NCBI RefSeq assembly: GCF_030463535.1
Contig: NC_132878.1
Coordinates: 90,851,507-90,915,506, forward strand
DNA length: 64,000 bases
Direction: 5' to 3'
Origin: Salminus brasiliensis
Taxonomy: Eukaryota; Chordata; Actinopteri; Characiformes; Bryconidae
The notes beneath the pieces were generated by a model, which was not told where the DNA came from, did no database searches, and was given only the letters and a program-made list of their open reading frames with translations. Position numbers and translations under genes: made by a program. Positions 38,201 to 50,352 of this stretch are shown here, piece after piece (the first letter of the stretch is position 1; the number at the start of each line of letters is the position of its first letter).

Positions 38201-39050
38201 TGCTCTTTTTTTTAACAGAATACTTTCTCATCAAATTCAGCAAAAAGCCCCCTCAAGCAACCTCAATTTCCTTGAAGGACCCTCTGATACAATAAAGAAT
38301 TCATTGTGGAGTCTATGATGGAGAGCAGGACGCTTTTCCACCTCCATGCTTCATAGCTGGCATGAGGCCACACATGTCTTCAGTTCAGTCATCTGTCCAA
38401 ATGTTTATTTGTTTGTTTATTTATTTATTTATTATAATAAGGGTTTCCTCCTTGCACACCTCCTAATAAACTGCCTGTAGGTCCCCTGATGACATTTTAG
38501 GATTGTCTGCGGCTTCTCTACACATCTTGTGATCTTCTCTTGGGCTGAACTTGCTAGGGAGGCCAGACCAGGCCATCTTGGCATTGTTCTGAGATTTTTT
38601 ACAACCCCCTTTCAGACTCATCTGCATCTACAGCCTTCTTTCTGAAGGCCCCAGAGAGCTCTTTGGAAATGGCCATGGTGACCTTTTTTTTTTACTGCTC
38701 ACTGAGGTTTAGATAAGACAGGCTCCTCCAGAATCATCTGCAGCGGATGTTCTGCACCTGATGACATTTTAAATAGTGTTTTTAATTTTTTAATTCATTA
38801 ATACATAATTAACGAATTAACTGAATTAATAATAAATGACATCAAATTGAAAAGGGATAATTTAAGGATTTTGAGTCATCGAGGAAATTCTTATTTCAGC
38901 CTTCTTCTTTTTTTTAAGACTCTGACTAACGATGACAGCGTGGTTTTTTTTTTAATAATGACACGCATCAGAATCGCCCACATTTTTCCAGCATCATCGC
39001 GATGATGTCATGACGGAGTCGGTCTCCGAAAAAAAAAAAATAAAGAAAAA
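38201..39050. other. spacer with unresolved repeat-like sequence
   Basis: 38280-38760 (CCACCTCCATGCTTCATAGC, AATAAACTGCCTGTAGGTCC, TCTGCGGCTTCTCTACAC) has the texture of an old DNA transposon but I cannot name it. A-runs at 39029-39056. No gene. Confidence 0.4.
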
Positions 39051-39059
39051 AAAAACACG

Positions 39060-39320
39060 CATTTACTGTCAATCACAAAGCTTCGAGTCATTCATTGGCT
39101 CCGGGGGTGTCGGCCCGCCCACCTGAAACACGGACAACCAACCGCCGTGGCGAACAGCGAGCTCTGTCCCTTTGAGTCATAACGCTCAGCGAATCCGCAC
39201 GCCCATTGGCTCGCCGCTACGCCACTCCAGCGGAACGCCGCGCTTTGATTGGCCGGGGGGGTTCTCCAAGCTCAGGTGGGCGGGTTTAGTTGCGCCTCGG
39301 TTGACATTGTTGTTGTTGTG
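39060..39320 (+). promoter_or_regulatory. GC-rich CCAAT-box promoter
   Basis: CpG-rich block with three ATTGG (reverse CCAAT, NF-Y type) boxes at 39094, 39205 and 39248 and a GGTGGGCGGG Sp1-type box at 39275-39284. No TATA box. Followed by a spliced-looking leader, so it is most likely the promoter of a plus-strand gene running out of the window. Confidence 0.65.
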
Positions 39321-39329
39321 GGAGTAAGA

Positions 39330-39356
39330 ATGTACTTTATCGTTAAGTCCGTATAG
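39330..39356 (+). other. upstream ORF 1 in the leader
   Basis: MYFIVKSV then TAG. A at -3, so plausibly recognised by ribosomes if transcribed. Confidence 0.35.
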
Positions 39357-39434
39357 GCGCCGAAAACAAGCGCAACTTCTGGATTAAAGCCGTGCGGAGT
39401 GTGCGGTGCGAGCCGGCTGTGGAGGTCTGCTGGG

Positions 39435-39446
39435 ATGGGTCGGTGA
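39435..39446 (+). other. upstream ORF 2 in the leader
   Basis: ATG GGT CGG TGA, a minimal frame with G at -3 and G at +4. Confidence 0.35.
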
Positions 39447-40179
39447 GGGAGAAACTGGAGCTTCGAGGCCGCTCAAGCTCGAGCTGAAGGTAGGCAGACA
39501 ACGGCCACTACTCCCGCTAACGGTCGGTTAGCCAGCGTTAGCCATGATAGAGCCGAAAACGGGCTGTATTACGAAACACACCGGGCAGCTGGTGGCTCTG
39601 CTGCGGTGGTCCTTGATGCTTATAAAGTTAATAAACCTGTTATTAAGCTTCAGAAAAGGGAGTTATTCCAAATAGCTATAAAGACTGGCTGAAAAGTCAT
39701 TCAATAGCTAGGGCAGTCCGGCGGCTAGCGGCCACTAGTTAACTTCTCCTCCTGGCTGGTCCAGGATAACTACAGACTGCTGCTGTGGTTAACCCCCTTT
39801 ACATGCTCCCCCCTCTCTATTTCATGCTTTATGTCTATTAATTATTTCTAAAAAGTCTATTAAAAAAGTCCAAAAGTAGCTGGAGGAGAGTTGTTCACTC
39901 AGCAAACCCTTATAAACCGTTATAACCGGTATTATAGCATTCATATCATACCCCATCACAAACTACCCACGTGCAGTTTGCTAGCTAGGTGTGCACACTG
40001 CTGCAGTTGGTGCTAGCTTGCTGTGTGCCCTGGACCATCCCCATGTCCTCCAGGTAAAGGAACCCACCTGCTCTCCTGGATGGGGCTGTGATTGAGGCCA
40101 TGAGAGGTGAAAGGTCCAAATCTCCATGATATGAACACCTAAGACTCAGCTTGGGACCTTCTGCTCATCTAGTTGAAGT

Positions 40180-41215
40180 GTCCCGTGCTGTCAGACAGTG
40201 TTATGTAAGGGCTTGCCAGCCTAACAGACATTTCCATTATATTTCCTAATAGACTGTCCTGAGACTGCGATTGAGCTGTATTAGGACTTGTCCACTCAGC
40301 AAACCCACCATTAGACAGCATTAGTCCTTATAATATCGTATGATATATAAATACTATGCTTTATTGTGGGCTCGGAAATGATCCGTCACTCCCCACATGT
40401 AATCATTAGGTGCCCTGCCTCTCTTTCCCCGGGCCAAGCCGTTGTCCTCCAGTTTGAGGAGCCCATCGGCTCAGACCATGTCTCCGGCCATTGAGAGAAA
40501 GTGTGAGACGCGTGTCCCGTGCTTTTAGATAATGTTATGTAAGGGCTTGCCAGCCTAACAGACATTTCCATTATATTTCCTAATAGTCTGTCACTGCTAT
40601 TGAGCTGTCTTAGGAGTCCAAGTGCAGGACTTTAGACCCATAGACACCATTATTTCTTATAATATTTACATACTATGCTTTATTGTGGGGTCGGAAATGA
40701 TCCGTCACTCCCCACATGTAATCATTAGGTGCCCTGCCTCTCTTTCCCCGGGCCAAGCCGTTGTCCTCCAGTTTGAGGAGCCCATCGGCTCAGACCATGT
40801 CTCCGGCCATTGAGAGAAAGTGTGAGACGCGTGTCCCGTGCTTTTAGATAATGTTATGTAAGGGCTTGCCAGCCTAACAGACATTTCCATTATATTTCCT
40901 AATAGTCTGTCACTGCTATTGAGCTGTCTTAGGAGTCCAAGTGCAGGACTTTAGACCCATAGACACCATTATTTCTTATAATATTTACATACTATGCTTT
41001 ATTGTGGGGTCGGAAATGATCCGTCACTCCCCACATGTAATCATTAGGTGCCCTGCCTCTCTTTCCCCGGGCCAAGCCATTGTCCTCCAGTTTGAGGAGC
41101 CCATCGGCTCTCTTAGATAGGACCATGTCTCCGGCCATTGAGAGAAAGTGTGAGATGCGTGTCCCATGCTTTTAGATAATGTTATGTAAGGGCTTGCCAG
41201 CCTAATAGACATTTC
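40180..41215. repeat. 319-bp tandem repeat, three good copies
   Basis: Landmark ACTCCCCACATGTAATCATT recurs at about 40389, 40708 and 41027, period 319. Copies one and two are almost identical (one difference seen near 40371/40690); copy three carries an 11-base insertion (about 41112) and a few changes. A diverged relative lies at 40040-40180 and another at 41340-41590. Confidence 0.9.
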
Positions 41216-42021
41216 TCTGTGTGTTGTGTGATTTAACTTTGCTTAAGAAATTGCTGTTTGACTGTTTTTTTAGGAGTCAAAAAGTGCGTAAGGATCATTA
41301 TTGCATATGTTCACATAATAAATGAACATACTGTTTATTATAGGGGTCGCAGGGGTGGCTATCTGCCCTGCTTCTCCGTCCATGGACCAAACCCAAAGGA
41401 TGGGACCATGTCCAAGGCCCTGAGGAGAACGTAAACATCTCCACTATAGGAACACCTGAGACTCAATTCAACTCATTCAGCTCTGGTTAAGGCAGTTAAG
41501 ACTTTCTTCTAGTGTAATTGAAGTGTGAAAAGTGTGTCCCGTGCTGTTAGACACTGTTATATAAGACCTAGTCTAATAGACGACTGAGCTCCTCTGGACT
41601 CGATGGACTAATTTAGTGAATACCGGCTTCCATAACCCACTCGCCTGTACCCAAAGCTTCAGCTTCATCTTCATTAGATGAGACATGGATGTCTTGGCTT
41701 TGGTGTTAGCTTGGTTTAGAGAGACAGTGCAGTGTATTTTACCTCCTGACTAATTATAACCCAGTCCCATTAGCTAGAGCTTGGTGTAGAGGAGAGTTGG
41801 ATGTCAAGAGTTGTCAGCGAAAGTGGCCTGAAAGGCTCAAGCTAACTTGCAGGTTGTAGCCAGAATGGATTAAACCACCACAGATGCGTTTGAGTAACCG
41901 CCACCGGTCCAGGTTTCTCGACCGTTAGCGTAAGGGGAGGTCCTATGAAGTTTTAAGAGAGGTTTGATGCTGGAGTTTCCAGCTATGATTCAGAACCTTC
42001 AGATTTTTGATAACACAGGAA

Positions 42022-42069
42022 GGAGGGTGGGTGGGTGAGTGGGTGGTTGAGTGGGTGGGTGGGGGTGGT
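42022..42069 (+). repeat. GGGT-rich tract
   Basis: GGAGGGTGGGTGGGTGAGTG then GGTGGTTGAGTGGGTGGGTG; potential G-quadruplex on the plus strand. Confidence 0.6.
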
Positions 42070-44084
42070 AATTTCCAGTGTAATGAGTTAAAAATGACCG
42101 ACCACACCAAATACAGTCGCTTGAAACAGCCAACAGTAGATTTGCACAAGCAGAAGGGCTGTTAACGTGACCAAGTGAAAGTCTAGGCTTTGGTATTAGA
42201 GAGTCAGGAACACATGCTGGTTTCACCATTATGAACTTTTTTTAATGTCGTTATAAGTGAAAGCCTAATGCTGCCATAAAATTAGAAACATAGAGCTAAA
42301 ACCTTGTATGTTCATTTGTGAGCTTATTCACTTTTTGAAATGGTCTGAACCTGGCAGTTGTTCTTAATATTGTGAAAATTGATGAATTGACCAAATTCCA
42401 GAATTACTTTTCTTTATTTTTTACAATGACAATGATTGTATGTCATGTATTGTTGTAGTTTTAAATAATCCAAATTGATGTGTATCAAATTGACAGCTAT
42501 GGTTTCAGCATATTTGCATTCAGTTATATGGTCTGCTAACTCCATGCAGGTAGAGGGGTGTGAGCACAGTACGTCAGAATGTTTTTATGCTTGGTACAGA
42601 CCATCACGATCATTACTGCTACATATAAACAATACTATCTAAAGCAATGAATACATTAATTTATGGGGAATATTCAGGGGGTATTCCTGCATTTGTCCAA
42701 TGATTACAGGTAGGCTCCGTACCCACCATGACTCTGACCAGATAGAAAAAGTAGATTGGAGGATGGATGGATGGATTGATTGCTGTTTAATGAAATCCTG
42801 ACCCATGTTGAAGTACTGACGAGATCCACTACATGCTGTGAACCCAATTTAGCATCAATCTCCTAGTCAGGTTTTATTTTAGCAGACACCCAAGCCTGGA
42901 CCATGGACCACTGATGAAGTCAGTCATGTCATGCCCGAGTTGTGAGTAGGATTTCTGCAAATTGCAGGACATGTTTTGTCCTGTGTACCCTTTATTTTCC
43001 CCAAGTGTTGGTTGAAACATGAGTGTGTTGCTAATGTGAGCTAACGCTGCTGCACACCGAGCCCCCATTAAAAGACTGACATCACCAAAGTACCCCAAAC
43101 GAACCAGCAAACTTTGTCAAATGAGGTTAGTTCAGTGGCTCTGGCAGCAGTAGAGTACAGTTTGAGTAGGTGGTGGTGGTGGTGGTGTTGTATAATGGTG
43201 CAAAAGTTTAGTACTGACTAAACTTTGACTTACTGTCATGCAGTGTCATTTCAGCTAATAGGAACATAGTCATATTTGAACTCCTTAAAAACCTCCTCGT
43301 ACAGAGGGTCCAGTGGTGTTTTGGGAGAACGACATACACAGAACAAGGCGTATCGTGTTTGGAATATGTTTGTTTGATGATTTTGGAAAATCCTTATCAT
43401 TTCTGCCGGTCATAAGTTTAGCTCAGAGCTGAAGCCTCTAATTTGGGCTTGATTTTACGACTTCAGTGATCTACAGGAGATGCATTTAATACCTGTGTTT
43501 TGTAACCCACTAGGTCCAGCTCAACCTAAAAGACTTATTTTTTGTCCTGTCTTGTTAGTTGTTAGTTTGTCCTTGTCATAAGCTCAATTTAAAACCTAAT
43601 TGGCTAGTGTGGACCATTTTTGGGGAAGACTAAAAGAGAGGGGAGAGAACTCGGAGGGATTTCGGGTGGCTTCTGCTATGTGTTAGGACGCCAGTCCCCT
43701 CGCTGATCTGTGGAACCAGGAATGATAGATGGCAGGGCTGAAAAGGAGGTGACGGGGTGCTGGAGGGTTGCGAAGACTTGTCGTAGACATGTGAACAGGG
43801 TAGAGATGGAATTTACAGGACGTTAGAAACTCCACTTTAAAAAACATGTCTGGTTTCTCCATAATCTTCTTTCAAAATTGGATCACAGATTTTTACCCAG
43901 ACTTCTTAAATGTCTCTTGATGATTATTATTTTTTTTGTTAGTTCATGTCCAGTAGGGCTGTGTATTGCCAAGAACCTGGTGATACGTTATGAACGCAGG
44001 GGTTACGATTCGTGTATTGCTGTACTGTAAGTAGGGTTGGTCAACATGCTGATATTTGATGAAGTTTGTTATTGTGACACACAA

Positions 44085-44320
44085 TGCACTTTTCTAAGCA
44101 TATCGATATTGTAAGTGTTTAATCAACACTGATCAGCTGCAGGTTTCATTAGAAACAGTGTAATTAGATCAAGTTGAGTAAAAATCACAATTCAGTACGA
44201 GAGAGTACCTAAATAGCAGCTTTTAAGAATCTATCACTACTGATGTTTTAGTCTGTGGTTACATGTATTGTGACAAATATTGCATATTGTTAAAATGTCT
44301 TTATTGTATTTATTGATCCC
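44085..44320. mobile_element. fragment of a hAT-like family (shared with 49983-50270)
   Basis: TTTTCTAAGCATAT, AACACTGATCAGCTGCAGG, TCATTA..AAACAGTGTAATTAG, GAGTAAAAATCAC, ATCTATCACTACTGATG and TGGTTACATGTATTGTG are shared with the later copy. A terminus-like word TAGGGCTGTGTATTG lies at 43954. Confidence 0.45.
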
Positions 44321-44381
44321 ATCGTAAGCAGGGCTAGTTCTTAATAAAATGTTAGAAAACTGTCCTAGTATAAAAACACAC

Positions 44382-44385
<4 letters not shown>

Positions 44386-44436
<51 letters not shown>
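44386..44436. repeat. (TA)n microsatellite
   Basis: About 25 TA units. Confidence 0.95.
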
Positions 44437-44444
<8 letters not shown>

Positions 44445-45218
44445 GTAATCTGACGATGAGTACAGCACTGCCACCTACTGGTCGGTGTTTCAACGCAACA
44501 CTAAATGAACCTCTGTCTCCCACCAATGTTTACATGCAAACTGTTAACTAATCAATACTGTGTTTTTAAGAATTGATATATCGCTAATTTCGTACACCGT
44601 GAACATCCTAGTCTCATTACGAATGATTCACAATATCATTTAAAGGGCAAAAGTCTTCATAAGCTCTTTTATATATAATATCATCACCTCATCACCATCA
44701 ACTAAAGTTAAGAATCCTTCCGACATTTTCCCGACGTTTTACTCAGAAATGCGCCACAATCCAGAAGGAAAATGTGTTATGATTTCTGTTTCCCGTTGAT
44801 GATCAGATGCTCAGCTTCATTCTTTCTCCTTGTTTGTGCTTTAGTATTTATCCAGTATTGTTTGTCTGAGTCGCTCGGAGCTGAAGGGACGGGAAGAGTG
44901 CGTGATACTCCCATTACCGCGTTTGCTGCAAAGCGAAGGCTTGGGCCGCTTGGCCTGCCATGGCCAGCACCCTCACAATGAGCGCATAGGGTTACACTAG
45001 GCCCTGAATTATTCAGCCCTTTATTTACAAGCTCTTTTGTCAGCTTGTTGTCCAGAGTAGGCAGCCAACCCCAAACATGAAAGTAGGGCAGGCAAACAAA
45101 GTCTGTAGTTTTTGGGCCTGTAGGCCTCATTCTGCTTTCTTTTTTTTTTGTAGGGAGGGGAAAAGGCACATTATTGATAATGACAGTGAGGCTCCTGTAG
45201 CTTTGTTCTGGCTTGTAC

Positions 45219-45219
45219 A

Positions 45220-45250
<31 letters not shown>
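45219..45250. repeat. (CA)n(GA)n microsatellite
   Basis: Nine CA units followed by seven GA units. Confidence 0.9.
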
Positions 45251-45525
45251 GTTTGTGTCATAAAGGTTAAAGGCCTGTTCAGAAATAGCTCTGCTTTTGG
45301 CTGTTAGTGTTCTGAGCAGTATTGTATAGGAAAGAGCGTGGCAGAGAAATGCACATCTGAAGAAAACCGAGCAGAGCGTGTCTTCAGGATCACCTTCAGC
45401 ATGAAGCAGACTCAAGTAAGAGCTCTGCAGCCCGTCAGTCGTGATGTAGGTGCTGGGTAGTGTTGTTAAAATGCAGTATCGCAGAGGGGAGACCTACTAT
45501 TTTTATATGTTTAGTAACACTATAT

Positions 45526-46039
45526 ACATTATATGGACTAAAGTATTGGGACACCTGCTCCTTCGTTCATTGTTTCTTCTGAAATCAAGCATATTAAAAA
45601 TAAGAATCTCTACTGTCCAGAGAAGAAGGCTTTCTGCTAGATTTTGGGGGTGCATGCTGTGAGGATTTGAGTGCATTCAGCGACAAGAGCGCTAGTGAGG
45701 TCAGGATGTTGGTTGGATGATGATCACCCCACCTTATAATCTACAACTCCCCAACTCATCCCACCATCCATTATTCCAGAGAACATCGCTAGCTCTACTG
45801 CTCCACTGCTCAATGCCAGGGGGTGTTATGCCCCTGTAGCGCTCGCCTGGCATTAGGCAGCATGGTGCCAATAGGGTCATGTTTATCTGCGCTACGCTAT
45901 TAGCAGTACTTCTCCACAGGCACTAGACAAGCTGTGTGTGCATTTGCACATCTGTGTATGGCGAGGGGGGTGCAGCTTAAAGAAGCTGAATGAATGCATT
46001 GATTAGAGGGGGTGTCCACAAACATTTGGACATATAGTG
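45526..46039 (+). mobile_element. MITE family M1, most complete copy (about 514 bp)
   Basis: Left end ATTATATGGACTAAAGTATT and right end AACATTTGGACATATAGTG are imperfect inverted repeats. The interior has every family landmark in order, including TTGTTTCTTCTGAAATCAAG, GCATTCAGCGACAAGAGCGC, GTGAGGTCAGGATGTTGG, GGCATTAGGCAGCATGGTGC and GCAGTACTTCTCCACAGG. No coding capacity. No clear target duplication was found. Confidence 0.75.
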
Positions 46040-46449
46040 AGTACTGTGGACTCCTGCTCAGGCTGGATGATAAGGTAAGGCACTTAAACCCCACCCTCAG
46101 TGCCCCAGGCAGGGTTGTTTAGCTGGCGACACTCTGCTGCTGCTGCTCCTCCTCCTCCCAGACTGGACTCAGTTAGTCAGCAGAATCACTGCTGCCCTTG
46201 TAAGTGGATCAATGAGATACATTTCTAGACGACACAGTGAAGATGTGTGACCTGTCGTTTAGCTGCTGCCTAGTTTCTTTAGCTGTACTCGTCAGTCATG
46301 TTACTATCGGCGAGCCAAGATTGATAACATTTAGCAATAGAGGAAACAATACATGAAGAGATGCACTGAAGACATGATATCAATATCTTCTGTACTAAAA
46401 ATGACGTTTTTATTTTATGTAGTGTTAGTGAAAATAAATGACTTGGAGA

Positions 46450-46772
46450 TGGAGCTGGGCGACATGGAAGAAATTTATAACACGATATTGAAATATTTTT
46501 TTTACGATATACAATATTTATTGCAATATTTTGTCATGTAGACAAAATGCACCAACAGCGTACACTTTTAAAAAACTGCTGTCCAAATACTCTCCCATAC
46601 TGACTACCATGATTGTTACTCAAAATATGCTTCACTCCATTCAACTAAATAAGACTAAATACACTCTTTTCTCTTCTCAATACAATCATTTCTCTTTAAG
46701 CACTGACCGTATCCACAATTAAAGGATATTGTGTACCACAATAACAAAATTTATCACAATACAATTTTTTAA
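46450..46772. mobile_element. hAT-like GGGCGATATG element, degenerate
   Basis: Opens GAGCTGGGCGACATGG and ends with ACAATACAATTTTTT; contains repeated ACGATAT/CAATATT words. Related to the terminus ATATCACCCAGCCCTAG at 50254-50270. Confidence 0.4.
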
Positions 46773-47766
46773 AAATCTCTACAGTTAAGTTTTTCCAGAA
46801 TTATTAACAATACCCATAATCCACTCAGATAAGTACTGTATTTGTAGTTTCATTTATCATGATGGTGATGGCATGGTTATGAATGAAAATATATATATAT
46901 GCTGTTTTTTCAAACATGTTTAAAAGAAGAGAAGCTACCAGCCGTAGTCCATCATGATCACTAACAGGAGGTTGAGAGGCATTAGACTGGGCAGCTTAAA
47001 ATTAGTATTTGAATAGCCCCACTGAATTAATAATCTGAGTGGGTGTATGTATATTTTGACCCTGTTTTGGCTCATTTTTAATGTGCTATTCTATTTTTTT
47101 ATTTTTTATTAACCCATTAACACTCCAAGGCTTATTATACACTCATGTGTAATTCCTCAGTAACAACAGGTACTTCTGTACAAACTGGTGGGGCTATTCT
47201 CTGGTAATAGAAGTATGTAATAACACTTTATAAACACACCGTCTGTTTAATGGGTTAAAGATGCATTGTATCTCATTGTGCCACAGAAAATAACAGTTCA
47301 AGTAGTTTGTTGAAGTTCAAATGTTGTTGAGACCTTCATGTCCATTAAGAGTGTATGTAAACATCTGACCACAGCTGTTTAGGCCTACTTGAAAATCAGG
47401 TGGGAAAGTAGTATCAGCACATCCCTTGTAGATCAGCTGCTATTCCAGCGCTGCATCAGTTAGTGTAGCTTGTCTCTTTAAGCTCTGAGAACCGGGATGA
47501 TAAAAGTACTCCTGCGTGACTGATTGTAGCTTCTACGGTAAGTCAGCCTGTTTTTCACCAGCCTGGTTTACTTCAGCACTTTGTCACTCTGCTCCAGCCC
47601 AAATGTGAGAGGGAACACGAGCGCGCCAATCAATAAAATGTAAAAGACACGTCAGCTTGATGGGCTTTTTCTTGTGAATGGCTCCAGCTCTCTTGCGTCT
47701 ACTAGCTGAGCTGATTCAGCATGGCTGGCTGAACCCTGTTAGCTGTTGCTCGTGCAGCAGAGGGGG

Positions 47767-47819
47767 TATAAAAATTTAACACACTCCATCTCCAGCAGCA
47801 CTTCGCCAACAGCTGTCGG
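47767..47819 (+). promoter_or_regulatory. possible TATA promoter and short leader exon
   Basis: TATAAAAATT at 47767, then a 40-base CA-rich leader ending GCTGTCGG|GTAAGT at 47819. The arrangement resembles an alternative first exon inside the long intron, but each motif can occur by chance. Confidence 0.25.
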
Positions 47820-48050
47820 GTAAGTGGCCGGGCGGGGCAGGGACCCCATATCGCTTACAGAGCCAGGGCCTAGTCGGAGCCAGCATATTCCCATCGGAAT
47901 TATCTACCCAGCGAAACGGAGCACACGATTAATAGTAGATGAGCTCTCCAATCCTCTAGCCCCTTCCACTCTAACACCCCCAGCCCCAGGCCAGTGGGTT
48001 AAAGCAGATAGCAAAGACACAGATAAGATGTGCTCATTTCACAAACATGC

Positions 48051-48439
48051 AGGATGTAGACGAGAAACGTGCCATCCCAGATCTTAAGAGGGGATTTGGT
48101 ATTCCCTAACTCGGAAATCCTTACTAGAATTTTTTTCATACTTTCCAGTTCACAAGAGCTTATCGCCGCTATAGCCGCACATCTCGGATCTCCGTTTTCA
48201 CTTTTTGACATAATGTGAATCTGACAGTTGTTGTTTTTTTACATTGTGTCAAATTTCCAAGATAAACGGACCAGTAGAAATGCTCCAAAATGCCATGGAA
48301 TAAAACCTCTTTACATTGACTTCCATTGAAAGTTAAGGTAGGTTTTACCTTCCCCTGTTAAGGTTTTGCATGTCAAGGAAGTTGGGAGCATTGAATGTCT
48401 CGCATGTCTGACTAATGTGTTGTACATTGGGCGGTTGAT
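48051..48439 (+). repeat. local duplication copy A (repeat family D)
   Basis: 389 bases, repeated at 50353-50699 with about three differences apart from a 42-base segment (48088-48129) missing in copy B. Contains AGATAAACGGACCAGTAGAA, CTTTACATTGACTTCCATTG and GTAGGTTTTACCTTCCCCTG. Confidence 0.9.
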
Positions 48440-48990
48440 TGAATAAATAGCACATTGCTGTGAGAATTTGATTGCATACAGTCTCGCCTAGCCTTAGTAA
48501 GGTAAGGTCACACCACTCTGGCTCATCCCTGAGAGCTCCATCGCTCCAGAGAATGCAGTTCTTCTGAGACTAATTGTTTTTCATAACATCCTGCAGCATC
48601 ATCCTCTATTCTTCTGGGACAGTCTTACACCAAGGTTTGATTGCATTCAGCCAAAGGAGCATTTATGATGTCTGGTGTTGACGTTCTGGATTATAAACGC
48701 CACTCTGGCTCATCCCAAAGAGCTCCATCGCTCCTGAGAATGCAGTTCTTCTGGGAGCAAGTGTTTTCATAACCTCCTACAGTATCATCTATCATCCTCT
48801 ATTCTTCTGGGAAGGGCTTGCCCTTAAGTATGATAGCATTGAGCCAGAGGAGCATTAGTGAAGTCAGGTGCTGATGCTGGATGATTAGTTCTGGATCATA
48901 AACAACACTCCACTAATCCCAGAATTACTGGATGGATCCATTGCTTCAGAAAATGCAAGTTCTATTGCTCCACAGCCCAAACTGGGTGTG
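48440..48990. repeat. three degenerate units of about 170-190 bp related to M1
   Basis: Words CACTCTGGCTCATCCC, GAGAGCTCCATCGCTCC, GAGAATGCAGTTCTTCTG and ATCCTCTATTCTTCTGGGA recur at about 48515-48625 and 48701-48812; a third, more diverged unit spans 48830-48985. Confidence 0.6.
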
Positions 48991-49982
48991 TGTTGGGGGG
49001 AGGGGGTGTCTTTAAGTATAGTCATGCAGTAAGGTGCGGATGGATCACTGCAAGGCCCCAGATCAGGGCAGCAGGGTATTGGTGAGCCAGGTCAGGCGGT
49101 ACAAGGATGGAACAGTTGGAGCTGGGCATCGCCATACATGGAAAGAGAAGAAAGCTGGGGAAACCGCAAGAGGTTTGGAGAAGCGCAGCAAGGTTTTATG
49201 GTGGGGTTATGCAGCGGGACGGGATCCAGTGGGTAGGCAAGAGCAGCCAACCACAATTACAAAATATCAACTCATCCAAAAAAGAAAAAAAGCGATGTCC
49301 ACAAACTTTTGGACAGTATGGTGTACTTAAACTGCTTTCTGCAGCAGTCTCTTCGTTTTAAAGCGAACCCGTGTCTCTGTGGCCTTTTCACATCGTGCTT
49401 GTTTATTTACATTCCTTGCTTGACAGCATCTCCACCCATCCATTTCAGTTTCAATGCGGGTGTATACATGTGTGCTGGTGGAAAGCGTGTATTTGCAGCG
49501 CTTGTGGTCCTGCCCACGGGGGGGAAATAATGCCATAACCATTCGCATGTGGCTTAGCTGTCAAAATGAAAACAAATGACACTACGCTGCGTGCATGGCC
49601 TGTAGTAGCACTGCGATCGCAGGGGATGTTGATTAGCTGGGTGTAGCTGGAGCCGAAGACGTCTTGTGTACAGATTTCTAGGAACAGCTGCTCACTTTCT
49701 CCACCACCTTCTACATCAGTCTTTGTGTAGATGTTTTGTTGAAGGGGCTCTGTTGTCATTGCACAGCTCTATTAGCTCTAGGTTGTAGCCTGTACGTTCT
49801 GCCCACTGCTGTTGTCTTGGATTGTGATGAGTGGAGTGTGGGCGCTCCCCAGCCCAATAAATGGTCTCCATTGCACCGCACCTGCTGTCTCATGTGTGTT
49901 CCCTCTGGAGGACAGGTCAAGTACCTAACCACCCAGTGGCCTCACTCTCCCCGGGAGCGTTCGCCCCACCAAGCATCCATCA
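48991..49982. other. non-coding stretch
   Basis: No gene accepted. The 98-codon frame at 49034-49330 has no recognisable domain or splice context. Confidence 0.4.
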
Positions 49983-50270
49983 GAACACGATATGCTTTTC
50001 TAAGCATATTAAGGATGTGCTTAGTATTAAAAACACTGATCAGCTGCAAGCTTCATTACCAACCGTGTAATTAGTGTAATTAGTTCAGCAGATGTTGAAT
50101 AAAAATCACTGTACTCAGTACAGGCGAGTATCTGAATAGTAGTTTTTATGAATCTGCTGCTACTGATGTATTTAGTCGATGATTACATGTGTCGTGCTCA
50201 ATATTGTGTATCTACAAAATCTATTTAAATATCGTGATCTAGTATTTTTAGCCATATCACCCAGCCCTAG
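49983..50270 (-). mobile_element. hAT-like element copy with terminus
   Basis: Shares internal words with 44085-44320 and ends GCCATATCACCCAGCCCTAG, the inverse of a CTAGGGCTGGGTGATATG-type terminus I associate with hAT elements. Confidence 0.5.
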
Positions 50271-50352
50271 TTGTAAACATCGTTTTTTTTTTACCTCTTA
50301 CAGTGGTCTGTGTTAGCTAGCTCAACCAAAAAAAGGCCAGATAGCCAACGTT

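Larger units (their letters stand above)
39321..39489 (+). other. probable non-coding first exon of an unidentified gene
   Basis: GC-rich leader ending GAGCTGAAG|GTAGGC at 39489. The only ATGs head very short frames (39330-39356, nine codons with stop; 39435-39446, four codons with stop), so the main start must be in a later exon. The upstream limit is a guess. I cannot identify the gene because no coding exon is recognised before the window ends. Confidence 0.5.

Noticed and set aside
40386-41212. Three similar 61-62-codon minus-strand frames as a small gene family
   Set aside because: They are the same frame repeated by the 319-bp tandem array.
44777-45415. 212-codon minus-strand frame, the longest in the window
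   Set aside because: Crosses a CA/GA microsatellite, has no recognised domain and no plausible splice or promoter context; a chance frame is more likely.
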